In this document: positions 51,601-64,000 of the stretch, in pieces
How positions within the stretch are numbered: position 1 is the stretch's first letter
How the letters are laid out: every line of letters begins with the position of its first letter
The notes under the pieces: model-generated
The model's input: the letters and a program-made list of their open reading frames with translations, nothing else
What the model was told of the DNA's origin: nothing
Database searches by the model: none
Source of the DNA: Mansonella perstans
Lineage: Eukaryota > Nematoda > Chromadorea > Rhabditida > Onchocercidae
Direction of reading: 5' to 3'
Length of the DNA stretch: 64,000 nt
NCBI GenBank assembly: GCA_037074765.1
Contig: JBAMDO010000065.1
Coordinates: forward strand, 1 to 64,000
Made by a program: the position numbers and the translations under genes

Positions 51601-54600
51601 TAGTGTTACACCGATCCTAGAACCTAAAAAGATTTCGGTATTTTTTTGATAAATCAGCAATGAATAGACACACTGAACTTAAATGACAAATATGTGCTAG
51701 TTTTCTTATTTTTGTACTCGAAATTTTCAGAAAATTCCGGATATCCTATCTATCCTAATGTAGTATTTTCATATTTAACAGGATTTTAGCTACGATAGCT
51801 CATTAAAAGATATATTTAAATCAAAATCCCAATACAGCAATATTATCAAATTCATGCTTATGGAGCGTTTAAGATCTGTTAAGTAATAGTAATAGTTCTT
51901 TCTAAATCTTTACTTGAGATTTTACTTGATAAATGGAATTTTTTATCAGTTATAAATATTCATTCTTATCGTATGACAAAATTGCTTGATAATTATGGCT
52001 ATTATAATAAAATTCAAGTTTATTACGGTATTCTATTTCTATCAACATATATCATATCTGTGTGCAAGTTTTGAAATGAAATTGAAATGTATTTTGATTC
52101 ATTTTCTCTTTTTCTTCAAAAAATTGTAAAAATATTTGTTTATCTGTCCTTTATTTATTTCTGACTACAGTTATGCAAAAAAATCCGTAATATATGTAAT
52201 ATATTAATTAATATATGTAAGATAGTAATATATGAAGTAGATTATGCGAAATTTTAAGTTAAACTAATCCAATCAGATAAGTAATGACGAATAAAAAAGT
52301 AATGTCAAAGACAATTGTCAAATATGTCAAACGATTCTCATTATGCGAATAGTTTCTTTCATAAATAATATTTGTTATTTTTCAGATGTACCTAATCGAT
52401 ATTGGACAAACAGAATTTGTTGATCAACGTTCGATTTACTTGTTACCTGCACAACTTCATTCAATGCCACCAATGGCAATACCTTTGGTATTGGCAAATT
52501 GTCGTATTGGTTATGAAAGTATAATTACTTGCAATATGGATCATTTTTCAATGCTTAATATTGGTTCAAAATGTGTATTTGTATTATCATCTTTCTATCA
52601 AGTTAAGTTTCTTTTTGTTATGATTTCTATTTAAAATCGTTTCTTTAAAGGTCATGTATAGTGGTTTTTATTTAAAAATGATTTTATTTAATTTTAAGGC
52701 CATGTATAATGCATAAATGCAAAAATATCGATTGGAATTGAAAAATAATTTTTAGCGAATATTTTGTGATAAGTATCGATTTTTGAAGTAAAAATTAAGT
52801 CAATTATCTTGTAATTGTTAAGATTAGAGTTTATTTGATAACAGTTAACATTTCTTGCAAATTATTTGCTTCAGGCTATTCTCTATCACTATCAAAGAAT
52901 GGCTATTATCCGAATTTTGTGAATTCACCATATCCACCACCTCTTTTGGCTCGAGTTTTCGGTGCAGTTTCACCAGGTGATGAAATATTCTGCAAATGGG
53001 TAATGAATTTTTTTTTTTTGTTTTTCAGATGCTAATTAATGGCCAGAAAAAAACTTTTCAGCAATAAGACTAAGAAGCGAGGCAAAGCAATTGGTAGCAA
53101 ATAAGATTGAATTGAGCGAAAATCTCTCTGCTAAAATTCTAGTTTATCTAAACTAAAAATTAATTAATTTATAGGTTAATTACTTTTATCACTTTATCAC
53201 TATGACATCAATTAGCTGAGATAACGGGAAAAATATCCCCTCTACTCTAATGTTCTCTGTATTTGCAACATGATCAAACAGAAAAATTCAAATGAAAAAC
53301 CAATCAATGAACTTTTTACCTCAGATCAGAGGATAAAAATCAAATGATAAATAGCAATAAGAAATTAATAATAAAGAGCAATGTTTTATTAATATAATCA
53401 AGAAATATTTTTAAAAGTATCGCTGCCTTATATAAGTAAAATTTTTTTTACTAAATGATTCAATAAGTGAATGAATTGAATGGAATAGTTTTCAACGATT
53501 AATATCAAGCAATATTTCAAAATTATTCCATGATTTTTTTTCCTCATCCAATTATGTCATGAATATCAGTAATTGAATGACATTGAGTGCATTTATTGTT
53601 AATTATCTGGTTATCTTGCAGGGCCTACCAGAAATTGCTTCTCATAGCCATTCAATTTGCTCACTATATTGTCCATCAACATTTTCATTCAACAAATTTA
53701 CTCTGGATCATTCATTACCGATTACATTAGTTGTATGGGTAACAGAAAAGATTACTCAAGGTTATTATTGGCTTCGTGATGCTTCCATCTGTTCCAACAT
53801 CAGCAAGGTTGTTATCTTTAAACATCAAAATTCAGGAAAGAACTTCGCTTAGAATTTCGTTTTGATAAAATTGGCATTCATCAAAAATTTTCAGATATTT
53901 AGTAGAAGATGTCACTCAAGAGAAATTAATCTGAAAAACATATGACTGTGATTTGAAACCTCAAATAATATTTTGAGAGTTTCATAGGATATTTCAATTA
54001 TATTTTCTGTTTTTAGTTTTAGTTAATTCAGCCTATGCTACTCTATTGAATCTTTGTGCAGTTGAACAATGTATAACGATTTCGAAAACTAATTAGATTT
54101 ATTTAAATCTAAGATTTTAAATAAGTTTTTAATTATCAGTGGTCATCAGCTTCTCAGATTTTTTACATTTGATTAACTACTGTCGTTATCAAGGGTTATC
54201 AACTTTTCGAATTCATGTCCATAGATCTCAATGCCATTCCATTCTGTCCCTTGCCTATTTTAGCCCATGAATAATAGTATAGATGGAAGAAATTTTAGTT
54301 TTAATGGTTTTTCAATTTAATATTAATAGTTAAAAGTTATGTTTCAAGCAAATAGTACTACCGTCTAATGGTTTATGGCCGTACATAGAAGACAAGCGTT
54401 CACTGGCCTGTATTGCACATATTCAGCGCCCAATGTACAAGCAGCCTCATTATTATCGGTTAGTTAACTTTATGATATCATAAGAAAAATCAAGAAAAGT
54501 GGGAAAATTTCTTAGTGAATCTTAATTTTCTACCTTTTGGCCAATTTTCCCTAATATACTTCCAAAAAATCTGCAAAATGCTTTCATGATGAATTGTTTG

Positions 54601-57600
54601 CTTTACTTAAAATAATTGTATTACCTTTACAGAATTCATGATTTCATAAGTATTTCATAAAGAACTTTTTTCGTAGCTAATTTTATATCTTTTCATTTTG
54701 TACTACTACTACTATTATACCTTACTAATCCTTTCTTAGCTAATTCATTAATTCTTTCTTAGCTAATTAACAAATGAATTTAATTTTGTTATAGTGCGGT
54801 AGCAAGTAATTTTGACAGTCAAAAAAGTTATTGTACAGTATTTCTAATTGATTATGGTCAAACACTATTTTGTGATGTTCATCATCTCTTCGATTTATCT
54901 GATCAGGTATGAAGTGTTTATTTCGAGAATGTGTAAAAGTACTGTAAGAAACGATATTGGATAACTGATAAATAAGCAAATTGTTATTTTAGCCTCCAGC
55001 TGTTTTGTATACTTTCGCTGCAGCATTTAAATGTACCGTAAGCAGAAAGAATTCAATTGAAGGCGAAATTGCAGCTGCAAAGGTTTTTTTTCACTCTTTC
55101 ATTTTTCTTTTCTTCCAATAATTACTACTGTTAAATGCTTTACATAATTACTTCACATACTAATTATTAGATTGCTTTTACAACTGTTTTGAAAATTAAA
55201 CTAGACAGAGTTTTGAAAATTGAAAGAGTAGCAAATTTACAAGAGTTATTCGACAATTAAGGATATCTTTGGAATGAAATAAGTAAATGATGTGTGAGGT
55301 CAAAGAGTATTGCAGCTTTTTGTATATCTTTTGTTTACAGTATTGTAATTAGCTTAACTGATTTAAAAGCTATAGGAATTCATAAGCAATAAAGATTAAA
55401 TGTTATTAGTAAAAAGAAGCCAGAACTGAGAATAAAAAAGGCTAGAATGAATGAAGTAATATTAATTATCATTACTATTAATTAATATTAATTATTGTAG
55501 TTTGCAATAGATGAACGATACATTATTCAAGTAATTGGCAAAGAAGATGAGATAAGCTATATTGCAACTGTTGATATGCATATCCAGGCTGATTTTCAGT
55601 ATCCAAGAACCATATCAAATCGCATCTTTGTTAATTATTCACAACCTCTAATGTTAGGTTACGGTAGTCAGATGAACCAAATTAATGAAATTACAGATAA
55701 TAGTAATATTAATACTAATAATAGCAATTATAATAGAGCTATATTTTCATCAAATGTTATGCCGATATCATCCAGTCAGTTAGTTTTTCTTTTTTTGTCT
55801 CTTTCTTAAGTTTTTTATCTCTTTTTTTTTAAATTTTCTTTTCTTTCAAAATATAAAAGTTTGAATAAATTAATGATTATACTGCTTAATTGATTAAAAC
55901 TGGCATTGTGTTACAACTTGAGTGTTGTAGGGATTGTTGCAATTTCACAAAAAAGTAGTATGGTTTTAAACGCAGATACTTAAAACACTTTAATGCAATA
56001 AGGTAACAAAAATGTGAAATTATTTTAGTGAAACTGAAAACAGTTTGAAAGCATTAAATGAAAAGGTCAATATGAAATTAATGCAATTAACTCATCGGGT
56101 CGATGAATTATTCGACAGTTTACGTAAGTTACAGGTAAATGAAAATGATGAATTCATGGTGGTTCAGGAGATTAATCAATTTGAGGGCGAATTAAAGTGA
56201 CAGTTTTGAGCAAGTGCATACCATATTTTTTTTTAGTAAAAATCTACTAACTAGTTTTTCGAAATTTATTAAGTATCTGCTATGATTACTGTGTAGTAGA
56301 ATATATATATATCGGAATTAATTATAGTTAGCTAATGTTACCCCGACTTTACTTTCATTTCCACAGGCATATCAATACAGTAAAGAGCAAGAAGTATTAA
56401 AAAATGGAATACGAAGTGGTGATAGCAGGAATATGGTTTTCTATGATACATATTATCAATCATCATTATTTGGACAGACACCATTGTTAAGGTATCATTT
56501 AACGGTTTATTGAAAAGGTTACTTAGGATGTAAATTTGATTACATTTTTTACTGAATTTTTCATTGTAAAAATCAATAATAAATATATTATTAAATTACT
56601 TGAAAATTTTGTATTCTTAGATCCCAAATAGCTACCCATCCCAGACAGTATACTGAACAACAACAACAACAACAACAACAACCAAAAGGACATTGTTATC
56701 TCCACAGGATTGAAAACGACAGTTGCGCATTTGCAAATTATCTACCTCAATGTCATATTTGCATAAATCAAATCAATCAACAAGGTTTTTTCATTTATAC
56801 TTTTTCTTCGAATTTTCTGGTCGATCTGCTGTACTAACAAAATCAGGTAATGTGCTTTGTTTTATAGAAATGAGAAGCAATCTTCGAAAAGCTGAATTTA
56901 AATTAATCAAGTTTTCAAACTGCTCTTACTGTATCAGTGAAACTCCAAGATATCAAATATTGACGGTTTAAATGAACTAATTGTTAGCAAGTATGCAATT
57001 TGACTTGTCGTCGGCGATTTAATTGATTGGATTGATTTTTTTATCGATGTTTTGTTTTGACCCCATGCTGCAGTTCAACAGCATACCATTGATTATGCGT
57101 AACAATTTTACCAACTGTCACATCAATTAAGAACAATGGTACCATCAGGTTGTACAATCTGTCGAAAACAACGTGATCAAGCTGATCTTGTGAATCGAAT
57201 TTCAAGATCATGTTATTTTTGTGGTGCTTACATGGACCCTAAAAAACATTATTATACCAACTTCAATGATACTTCTATCCGACGATGTTCAACAACAACG
57301 TCGCATTTACAATCATTCACTTATGCATCTGCAAATAATTTCCGTCGTGCTTCAACAACTTCTGTCATTTCTTCGTCAACGATTCATTCTTCATGTAAGG
57401 TAATGAGCCAGAACTGTCAAAAGTTATCTGCATGCTAATTTTCATAAGATTTGTTTGTTCAAGAAGTTCTTTCGCTAATTTAACTTTTATCACTTTCGCT
57501 AATTCAGCTTTGATCACAAATTCTGAAAATACAATCAACAACAGACTTTTTTTTAATCCTATGCATTTCATTTTTTTTGCATTTCCTTTTTAAGTTTAAA

Positions 57601-60600
57601 CTTCGAAACGTTTTCTTCTTCTCTCTCTTTTTTCTAGTAAAAATTAAAACTTGAAAGATTGTAAAAGTTATACAGAATTCCAATACTCCTTCGAATGCTG
57701 ATAGCCAATTATCGTCACGGTCCATCTCTCCAGCAGATGTTGAATTAAAAAATCAAAAATTAGCGAAAAGCAACAAATCGTACGAGAAGAAAACAATTGG
57801 AGTTAAGAAAAAGCAAACATTTATTGAGGACAATGTCAAGACAGATGTCAATACAGTACGATGGAACAAGCAAATAAAACAAATCAAAGAATTTGAAAGT
57901 ATGAATAACACTCAAGGTAAAATTATAAAAGCAAACACATTTGCAATAACCAATGTAAAATATGATAATCTTTCAGTTGCATGGATATTCAAGATATCTG
58001 ATCATTTTTAATTTGATTTTTGTTCACTAATCTACCTTTCTTTTTAATTTTAAAATGCTATTATGAGTGCTGTGATCGTTTTATATTATAATTTAATATG
58101 ACAAGCAATTGGTAACACTTCATTGATAATCATTTCAGATTCGTTTGATAATTTTTAAAATAAACCAATAGAAAAATCGATAAATCGATCAATAATTCAA
58201 TTCAATAATCTTGCAGGAGACTTTCATTACGTCTTTTGTAAAATAAAATTAATTAAGGGCAGCAATGGATTCTTTAAAAACTTGCTTCCTTCTTTATTCA
58301 GACATACGATCACCGAATGAAAGAAATCACATACAGTTATTGTCATCAACATCTTTCGGGAAGTTCACTGAACATCCTGGAATAATATCCATTACGGTGA
58401 GTCCTCATCAATCTTCATATCGGTCTCTCTCATTTATTTAAATTTCCTAAAAACCAAGCCTTCTATTAGACTAATTCAGAACAATTCAGCTGAACCATCT
58501 TTGAGCTGTTCATTAATTTATTTAAAACTTTAGATTATGTATATGTTGCATTGCTTTCAATTTTTTTTTTTACAGCCAAGTCGTAGTAATTAACAGTGCT
58601 CAGGTTAGGTTTCAATGGTCAGTGTAATTATTATTAATTAGATATTATTGGTCATGAAATTATTTAAAATAACATTGTTTTTAAATTTTCAGAAACAAAA
58701 AAGTGATGCAGTAATAAATGATAAGCCGAATTCAAAATTCTCTTCAATTCAAAGTATATGCTGTGATATTGTTTTGTTCTTTCATTTTTTTTTGAATTTT
58801 TTCAAACTGATTCATTCATTCTATTCATTTTTTTTTGCATTCAAATAAAAGTTTACACAAATTTGAATAATCATTTGCTAATGATTGCTTAATACAGACT
58901 CATTTAAATTCTTTATTGCTGTACATTTTTCAGATAAAAAAAATATTCCAATATCATGTTCCAGTATTAATATTAAAATGGACAATAATTTTGATAATGT
59001 TGCAATCGGCACTACAAATTCCCATGATAAGCAAGATCAGGTAAATTGTTATATTTTGCAAAAATTTTCTTTTTACTTTTTTTAAAATATTTTTAATAGC
59101 AATTTTTCGTCTTTTAGAAAATTTTAGAATCCTGTTGGATTTGTGGAAAAGTTGGCCATCTGACAAGATATTGCCAACCAACACCGCCAACTATTTTGCT
59201 TTTAGCTCAAGAAATGAAAAAGACTGAGGTATGGCAATAACTCTATCTCTTTTATTTTCAAAATTGAAAACTTCACCTTTTTTTCTACAAATATTTATTA
59301 CTTTTTTTCTTCGTTAATATTTACTCACTCTGAAATTGGGTAATTTCAACTTTCCGGGAATTTCTCGGTAATTAAAAATTACAGATAGATCCAATAAAAA
59401 GCTACTATGTGCTGATAATGTTAGCAAGCATGTAAATCAGTAAATGAGTTAATTTACAGTTCCTTTTCTTCTTGGGGTAAACTACTGTTAGAGAGGCAAT
59501 ATTCTAGGCCCGATAATGTCTAAAAATATAGCCTAGACTAGATAATGAGTGTCAACATCATATTTCTGAATAGATTACTTATTGCATTCAGTTAATTCTA
59601 TTGCAGCAACAGAAAACAGTTGAGAAACCGCGTGATGTAAAAGGACAGGTATTATATACAAGTGATGAATCTACTGATGATGAATTGAATTGCGGTAGTG
59701 ATTCTGATGAAGATGCTAAACAGGTTCATAGTTGCAAATAAATTTTTCCTATACAAAGAATATTTATGGTTCAGTGCAGTGATCATGTATTTTTTCTTTT
59801 TCATATTTTTGAAGTTATATGTAAATTTTATTTTGAAGAATTCATAATGAAATTTAATAAAAGATTCAAACGAATTTCTGTTTAGATTATGTGATTATTA
59901 GTTAGCAGATGTAGGATAGAACAAATAGCATAATATTTTCTTGTTTTACAACTTTTCTGATATTCTTAGATGTAAGGCAGAGATAAATATGAGACTTAAA
60001 AAAAAAAAAAAAAAACTTCCAAATTATCCATAGCAAAGATCGGACCATCAGAGAAGAATGCCAAATGTTCATATAATTCAGTTATAGAATGAGATGAAAC
60101 AAAATTCATGTCTGGATCAAGATATTAAATTACTGCTGGATGATAATGATGATGATGACAAAAGCGAGCTTATAGTTACACTTAAATATAAGGTATTCCT
60201 TAAAGATTATTTACTCGGAAATAACTATGAAAATATATTAAAGATATGCTATATAAAGATGGTACATAAGCAAAAGTTAAAATTTTAAATTTGATAAATT
60301 TCAAAAAAAAAATTAACATTAATTAACTTCAATTTTAAATTTTAGCTAATAATTTCTAATATAATTCGAGATAGTTTTTTTGGTATAAGTTCATTGAGTT
60401 AATTAATGAAACGAATGAGAGATAATTTTAGCCTTATTTTGCTCATATAAATGTGGAATTTGGGCATAAATATGCGGTTTTACGATCGGATGAAGATATA
60501 ACATGTTCATTGTGGCCATTATTCTTTGTGCAAATACAATCAGATGAATGTCAACAAATATTAGAGGCGCATTTGGATTCTTTGGTTGCCAATACACCTC

Positions 60601-61606
60601 TTGCCAATACTGAAATGGTAATTAAAATTGATTAGTATTAATTAGATTAGATGCAAATTTGTATCATTTTGATAGTTTATGAAACAACATTTGAATATTT
60701 TTTTTGTTACTCATAATAAACATTAATTACCAGACAAAAGTATTGGGAAAATTTTTTGAGTTATTGCGATCGTTCTGAAATTAGGATGTAAAAATTACCA
60801 GTATTTGACGTGATTAATCGTTTGTTCCATTAGGAGTAAAGAAAAAATAAGTTGAAGTTGTAACATTCTTAATTAAAAATTATTAATTGTTAATTAAATA
60901 GATTTTTTAACTTTTCATTTTTTTCCAAAAGGTCATTGGTTCATTATGTGTCGCATATTGTGAACGTTTCGATGCTAAATTTCGTGCTGTAATAACGGCT
61001 ATATGTTCAAATTTATTTGAAATATTTTACATTGATTATGGTAATTATGAATGGGTTGAACAAAATAGATTATGGTCAATTGCTGATCAGGTAGAAATCT
61101 TAGATTTACCCATTTTCAAGTCATATGAAAACTGCTTTCTTTTTTGTCAACTTACTTTACATATCTTTGAACGAATTTAAAGATTTACCCATTTTCAAGT
61201 CATATGAAAACTGTTTTCTTTTTTGTCAACTTGCTTTACATATCTTTGGACGAACTTAATATATTAAAATGTTTGAAATCATTGATTAATAGCTGGATTA
61301 GGCATAGCTGACAAAGATTTGAAACAAAACCTCAAATGTTCTCAAGGAAAAAGATTGCAAGAAAAAGAGTGATTTGTGTGAAAATTGCAGGATAAAACAA
61401 CGATTGCTCATCCAGGAATGGCTATTCCATGTATTCTGAATGTTTATGATCAAGAAAAAGTTGCTTTACGTTTATCACAGTATGATGTTATCAAAATGAA
61501 GTTATCTGTCAGCTGCACTCAATGGAGTTTTTATTTGAATTTCCGGAAGCAATTTCCGGATGGTGTATGTGTTGTTGAATTAGCAGAGGAAGCGAAATTG
61601 AATTGA
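48650..61606 (+). CDS. Multi-Tudor, CCHC zinc-knuckle protein
   Basis: Exons: 48650-48718 (start uncertain), 49892-50099, 50416-50513, 52386-52572, 52875-52999, 53622-53807, 54349-54458, 54795-54906, 54993-55082, 55501-55778, 56029-56134, 56367-56491, 56621-56784, 57074-57399, 57676-57916, 58302-58396, 58693-58753, 58934-59040, 59118-59228, 59607-59723, 60088-60192, 60432-60617, 60932-61090, 61391-61606. All phases agree; 1193 codons, with one in-frame TAA at 57100-57102 (codon 629). Tudor 1 (about 93-170) has YLIDIGQTEFV, Tudor 2 (about 309-380) VFLIDYGQTLFC, Tudor 3 (about 1065-1140) FYIDYGNYEWV. Others: a Gln run (about 570), CxxC pairs near 57160-57225, a CCHC knuckle (CWICGKVGHLTRYC, about 902-915) and an acidic stretch (about 945-1000). 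Tudor/zinc proteins act in germ granules and small-RNA pathways by binding methylarginine; that role is inferred. Ortholog not identified. Confidence 0.8.
49361..49620. repeat. AAT/TAG trinucleotide-rich intron segment
   Basis: Imperfect runs of AATAATAGTAAC-type triplets fill part of the first large intron of the Tudor gene. The overlapping plus-strand ORFs at 49096-49413 lack matching splice phase and are not supported as exons. Confidence 0.7.
61102..61259. repeat. 79-bp tandem duplication in a Tudor-gene intron
   Basis: Two adjacent copies beginning AGATTTACCCATTTTCAAGT (61102 and 61181) differ at only a few positions. They lie between the last two exons and do not affect coding sequence. 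The high identity suggests a recent event. Confidence 0.92.
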
Positions 61607-63825
61607 AATTTTCTATTAATTTTTGATAAAATTAACTTGCCAATAATTTTTATTTGTTTTTTTTATTCAAATTTCTTTCTTGCACGTCATTACAAGTAAA
61701 ATTACAGGTAAAATATCAAAAGTATCGCAATTCCATTTCGCTCCCATTCTGGTGCTCTATAATTCTTTCGTGCAACTTCCATTTTGTTAAAAAGCAATTC
61801 ATCAGAATATTTGAGGATGAAATATTTCAGCTTCTCTTATTCCTATTTTTTAATAGCAGAAAATATAATAAGCATAATTACTAAAAGCTAATTAAATTTT
61901 TAATGCAAATTTTTTAATCTTCACATACGATACTCTTTTGGATTTGTGTTTGTAAGAAAGGAATCATTGTTTGTCCTCTTAATTTTTATTTCCTCCTTTT
62001 CACTTGCACAATTGAAGATTTGTGTAATTTATTTCTCAACGTAATTATGTATAATTAATGTAAAAGTCGAAATCAATTATTCCATTGGAAAAGAAATGCA
62101 AAACTTAATATAGATGGTTAAATCTCTAAAAATACTCTTCCGTGATATTTGATGTAGACGAATCCAGATGTTCCAGTATTCATTAGAAAAGCTTTGGATT
62201 TTTTTCGTTCTGAAAATAAAATCCTAAATTATTTCAAGCAATTGTTATCAAAGTGTAAATTTCATTCATTTTAATATCGAATCAATTTTCCAGTTGTATT
62301 TCTATGCATCGGTTAATTTTGAACATAATTTTTTTCCCAGTTCTAATTTATCTTTGTATTATTTTTGCATTTTCATTTAATTAATCTGCATTGATTAATT
62401 TGTCAATGGTTCACTTCAAGTTTAATTTGAGTAAATTTGGAAAAAATTCTTGCAGCACTGTATTTTGCAGTAATTAACATTTTTAATTGGCTTTTTAAGT
62501 TTTAAAACAGATGAAAGGTAATTTTGTTTCCTACATAATCTGTATTGGTATAGTTCCTTATTTATTTACTGTATACCTATATATTAATTAAATGAAAGGA
62601 CTCAAATATCCGCACATACAAGTATTTTGTTTTTCATTTAATTTCGTAATTGGCAATATCTCTTTTAAGTTTTAAAACAGATAATGGATAATTTTGTCTC
62701 ATACATAATCTGTATAATTAGTTTAACTTCTTTTTTTATCGTTTACTGTTTACTAAAACTTAATCAAATAAAATATCCATACAGTTAAAGCCCTGGCATA
62801 ATATTTTCACTGCTCCTTCATAATTTATATCTTGTATTACAAACATTAAATAACAACAATTCATTGTGTTTCAAAAATGTATTACTGTTTTTTTAAATTG
62901 TTATTTCAACATAAGCCTGAGAATTTACATAAAGCAAAAAAAAATACTGCACATCACTTATGCGTAAGGTTTAAAAAAAAAATTAAAAAAGGCATAGTAC
63001 TGAAAATATTTAAAAAGGTTATTTTTTTTTGAAAATTAAAAATTTAAGACTTTAAAAGGTAAGTTTACGAAAATTTTTGCAATTTCTTAAGAATTAATTA
63101 GCTAGTTAGAAAATTTAATTGGCTCTAGGATTTTTACAGAATTAAAAAAGGAGAAATAATTTCGAATTGAGCTAAAATCAGAGACAGATGAAGGAATGAT
63201 CGGGAAAAGTAATTTCAAGGAAATTGTTCCTCATAGTTTTTTTCAGTAGACAGTAATATTTTGCGTGTTGAAACAATGACAGTCCTTCTTTCCAGTGCAA
63301 TTTCATCTTGTGACACTAATGTGATGTAATCAGCTTTGCAAGGCCTGTCATTGAATGAGTAGGCGTCTGTGCCATCTAAATCTTTTCTGTTTTTTTCACT
63401 TTTAGCTTTTCAAATCATTATTTTTCTATTTCATTGAAGTCAAAACGAATTAAACTCCTTACTTTTTTCTTCGGTAAAAAAAGAGCCTATGATTTCAATA
63501 ATATAAAGATTAACACATTTCATGTTGTTAATAAATATGAATCCGGAAACATGTTTTTTTTAAGATTAAAACATTGCAACAGCTAAAGCAAAACAATATC
63601 AATATATGAATACTTCAGCACTTATGTAAATTATCATATACAGTTTAGTAACATTTCAAGCGACAGAAACAGGTGACATCAATTTATAAAATCAAAACAT
63701 TTACATTACAAATAAGAATTATCTATTGACAAAATATTTGCGGAATATTGAAATGTATTTTTGGATTCAAATTGAGTATCGCCATAATAAGTACAGCTAA
63801 GGATACACAAGTAGTAGTAGTGGTA
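61607..63825. other. Convergent 3' intergenic region
   Basis: The Tudor gene and the minus-strand gene at the window end converge here. The sequence is AT-rich; the ORF at 61654-61884 is Phe-rich and has no exon borders or homology that I recognise. A locally GC-richer patch near 63280-63380 has no assignable function. Confidence 0.5.
62490..62770. repeat. Imperfect direct duplication, about 175-bp period
   Basis: TTTTAAGTTTTAAAACAGAT and the following roughly 35 bases (ending ACATAATCTGTAT) occur at about 62490 and again at about 62665, with downstream ATATCC-ATAC similarity. It looks like an old local duplication in non-coding DNA. Confidence 0.65.
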
Positions 63826-64000
63826 TCACTGACTAGTGGCAGCTGTTGACGTTGACGAGGACAAGGAATATAAGGTTGATGTAACGGAAGGCTGTAACGA
63901 TGTTACAGATGGTGTTGTTGGAAGTGATTGTTGTTGTTGTCGAGGCTGAGGAGTGTATAAAATAGTTTGTGGAGTTGAAATTATTGGTGTGGGTAAAATT
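63826..64000 (-). CDS. C-terminal part of unidentified P/Q/S/T-rich protein
   Basis: The minus-strand frame is open from the window edge to a TGA at 63826-63828, giving 57 residues. The sequence is low complexity: PTPIISTPQTILYTPQPR, a QQQQ run, then SLPTTPSVTSLQPSVTS and an STSTAATSQ end. Codon use is mixed (ACA/TCA/CCA with TCG/ACG), unlike AT-rich non-coding DNA nearby. It is most likely the disordered C-terminus of a larger protein, such as a transcription or signalling factor, but nothing identifies it. The gene continues beyond 64000. Confidence 0.55.
   Translation of the reverse strand, partial: ILPTPIISTPQTILYTPQPRQQQQSLPTTPSVTSLQPSVTSTLYSLSSSTSTAATSQ

Noticed and set aside
1..64000. 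CRISPR arrays, rRNA genes, spliced-leader/5S repeats, intact transposases
   Set aside because: No regular spacer-repeat array, rRNA-like block, spliced-leader sequence (GGTTTAATTACCCAAGTTTG) or transposase motif was found by reading both strands.

Overview
The window is nuclear DNA of a parasitic nematode, most likely a filarial (clade III) worm. It is roughly 70% AT. Introns are short to medium and end in the nematode acceptor TTTTCAG. The gene set includes a major-sperm-protein (MSP) domain gene and a secreted Cys-rich protein of a nematode chondroitin-proteoglycan type. A decayed fragment of a Wolbachia-like ctrA gene sits between two worm genes. The species cannot be named from sequence alone. 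All gene models were built by eye from splice signals, reading phase and protein similarity remembered from known families.

Layout. 1-3.5 kb: gene-poor, with microsatellites and a 31-bp minisatellite. 3.5-14.5 kb (-): a 14-exon secreted Cys-rich multi-domain protein. 14.5-19 kb: intergenic, with a 59-bp tandem repeat, old duplicated segments and an unusually GC-rich block. 19.0-27.4 kb (+): two tandem WD40 genes of the DCAF7/WDR68/SWAN family with identical intron positions. 28.5-29.5 kb (-): a small MSP-domain gene. 30.1-31.2 kb (-): a REEP5/YOP1-like ER membrane protein. 31.6-32.1 kb: the bacterial ctrA relic. 32.9-36.2 kb (-): a second REEP-like gene with a long low-complexity tail. 37.2-42.7 kb (-): a two-pore-domain (TWK) potassium channel with two C-terminal fibronectin III domains. 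42.7-48.6 kb: mostly empty, with one interrupted hydrophobic ORF. 48.65-61.6 kb (+): a large gene with three Tudor domains and a CCHC zinc knuckle, crossed by one in-frame TAA. 63.8-64.0 kb (-): the C-terminus of an unidentified Pro/Gln/Ser/Thr-rich protein.

Functional themes. The Tudor/CCHC protein suggests a germline small-RNA or RNP-granule role. The MSP-domain protein and the proteoglycan-like protein may also belong to reproductive biology. Two local duplications (WD40 pair and REEP pair) each keep intron positions while one copy diverges. The strongest unexpected signal is the bacterial ctrA fragment. The K2P-FN3 architecture and the in-frame stop in the Tudor gene come next. Several one-base anomalies (homopolymer frameshift, AT splice donor, in-frame stop, a degenerate block in the minisatellite) could be assembly errors and need read-level checks.
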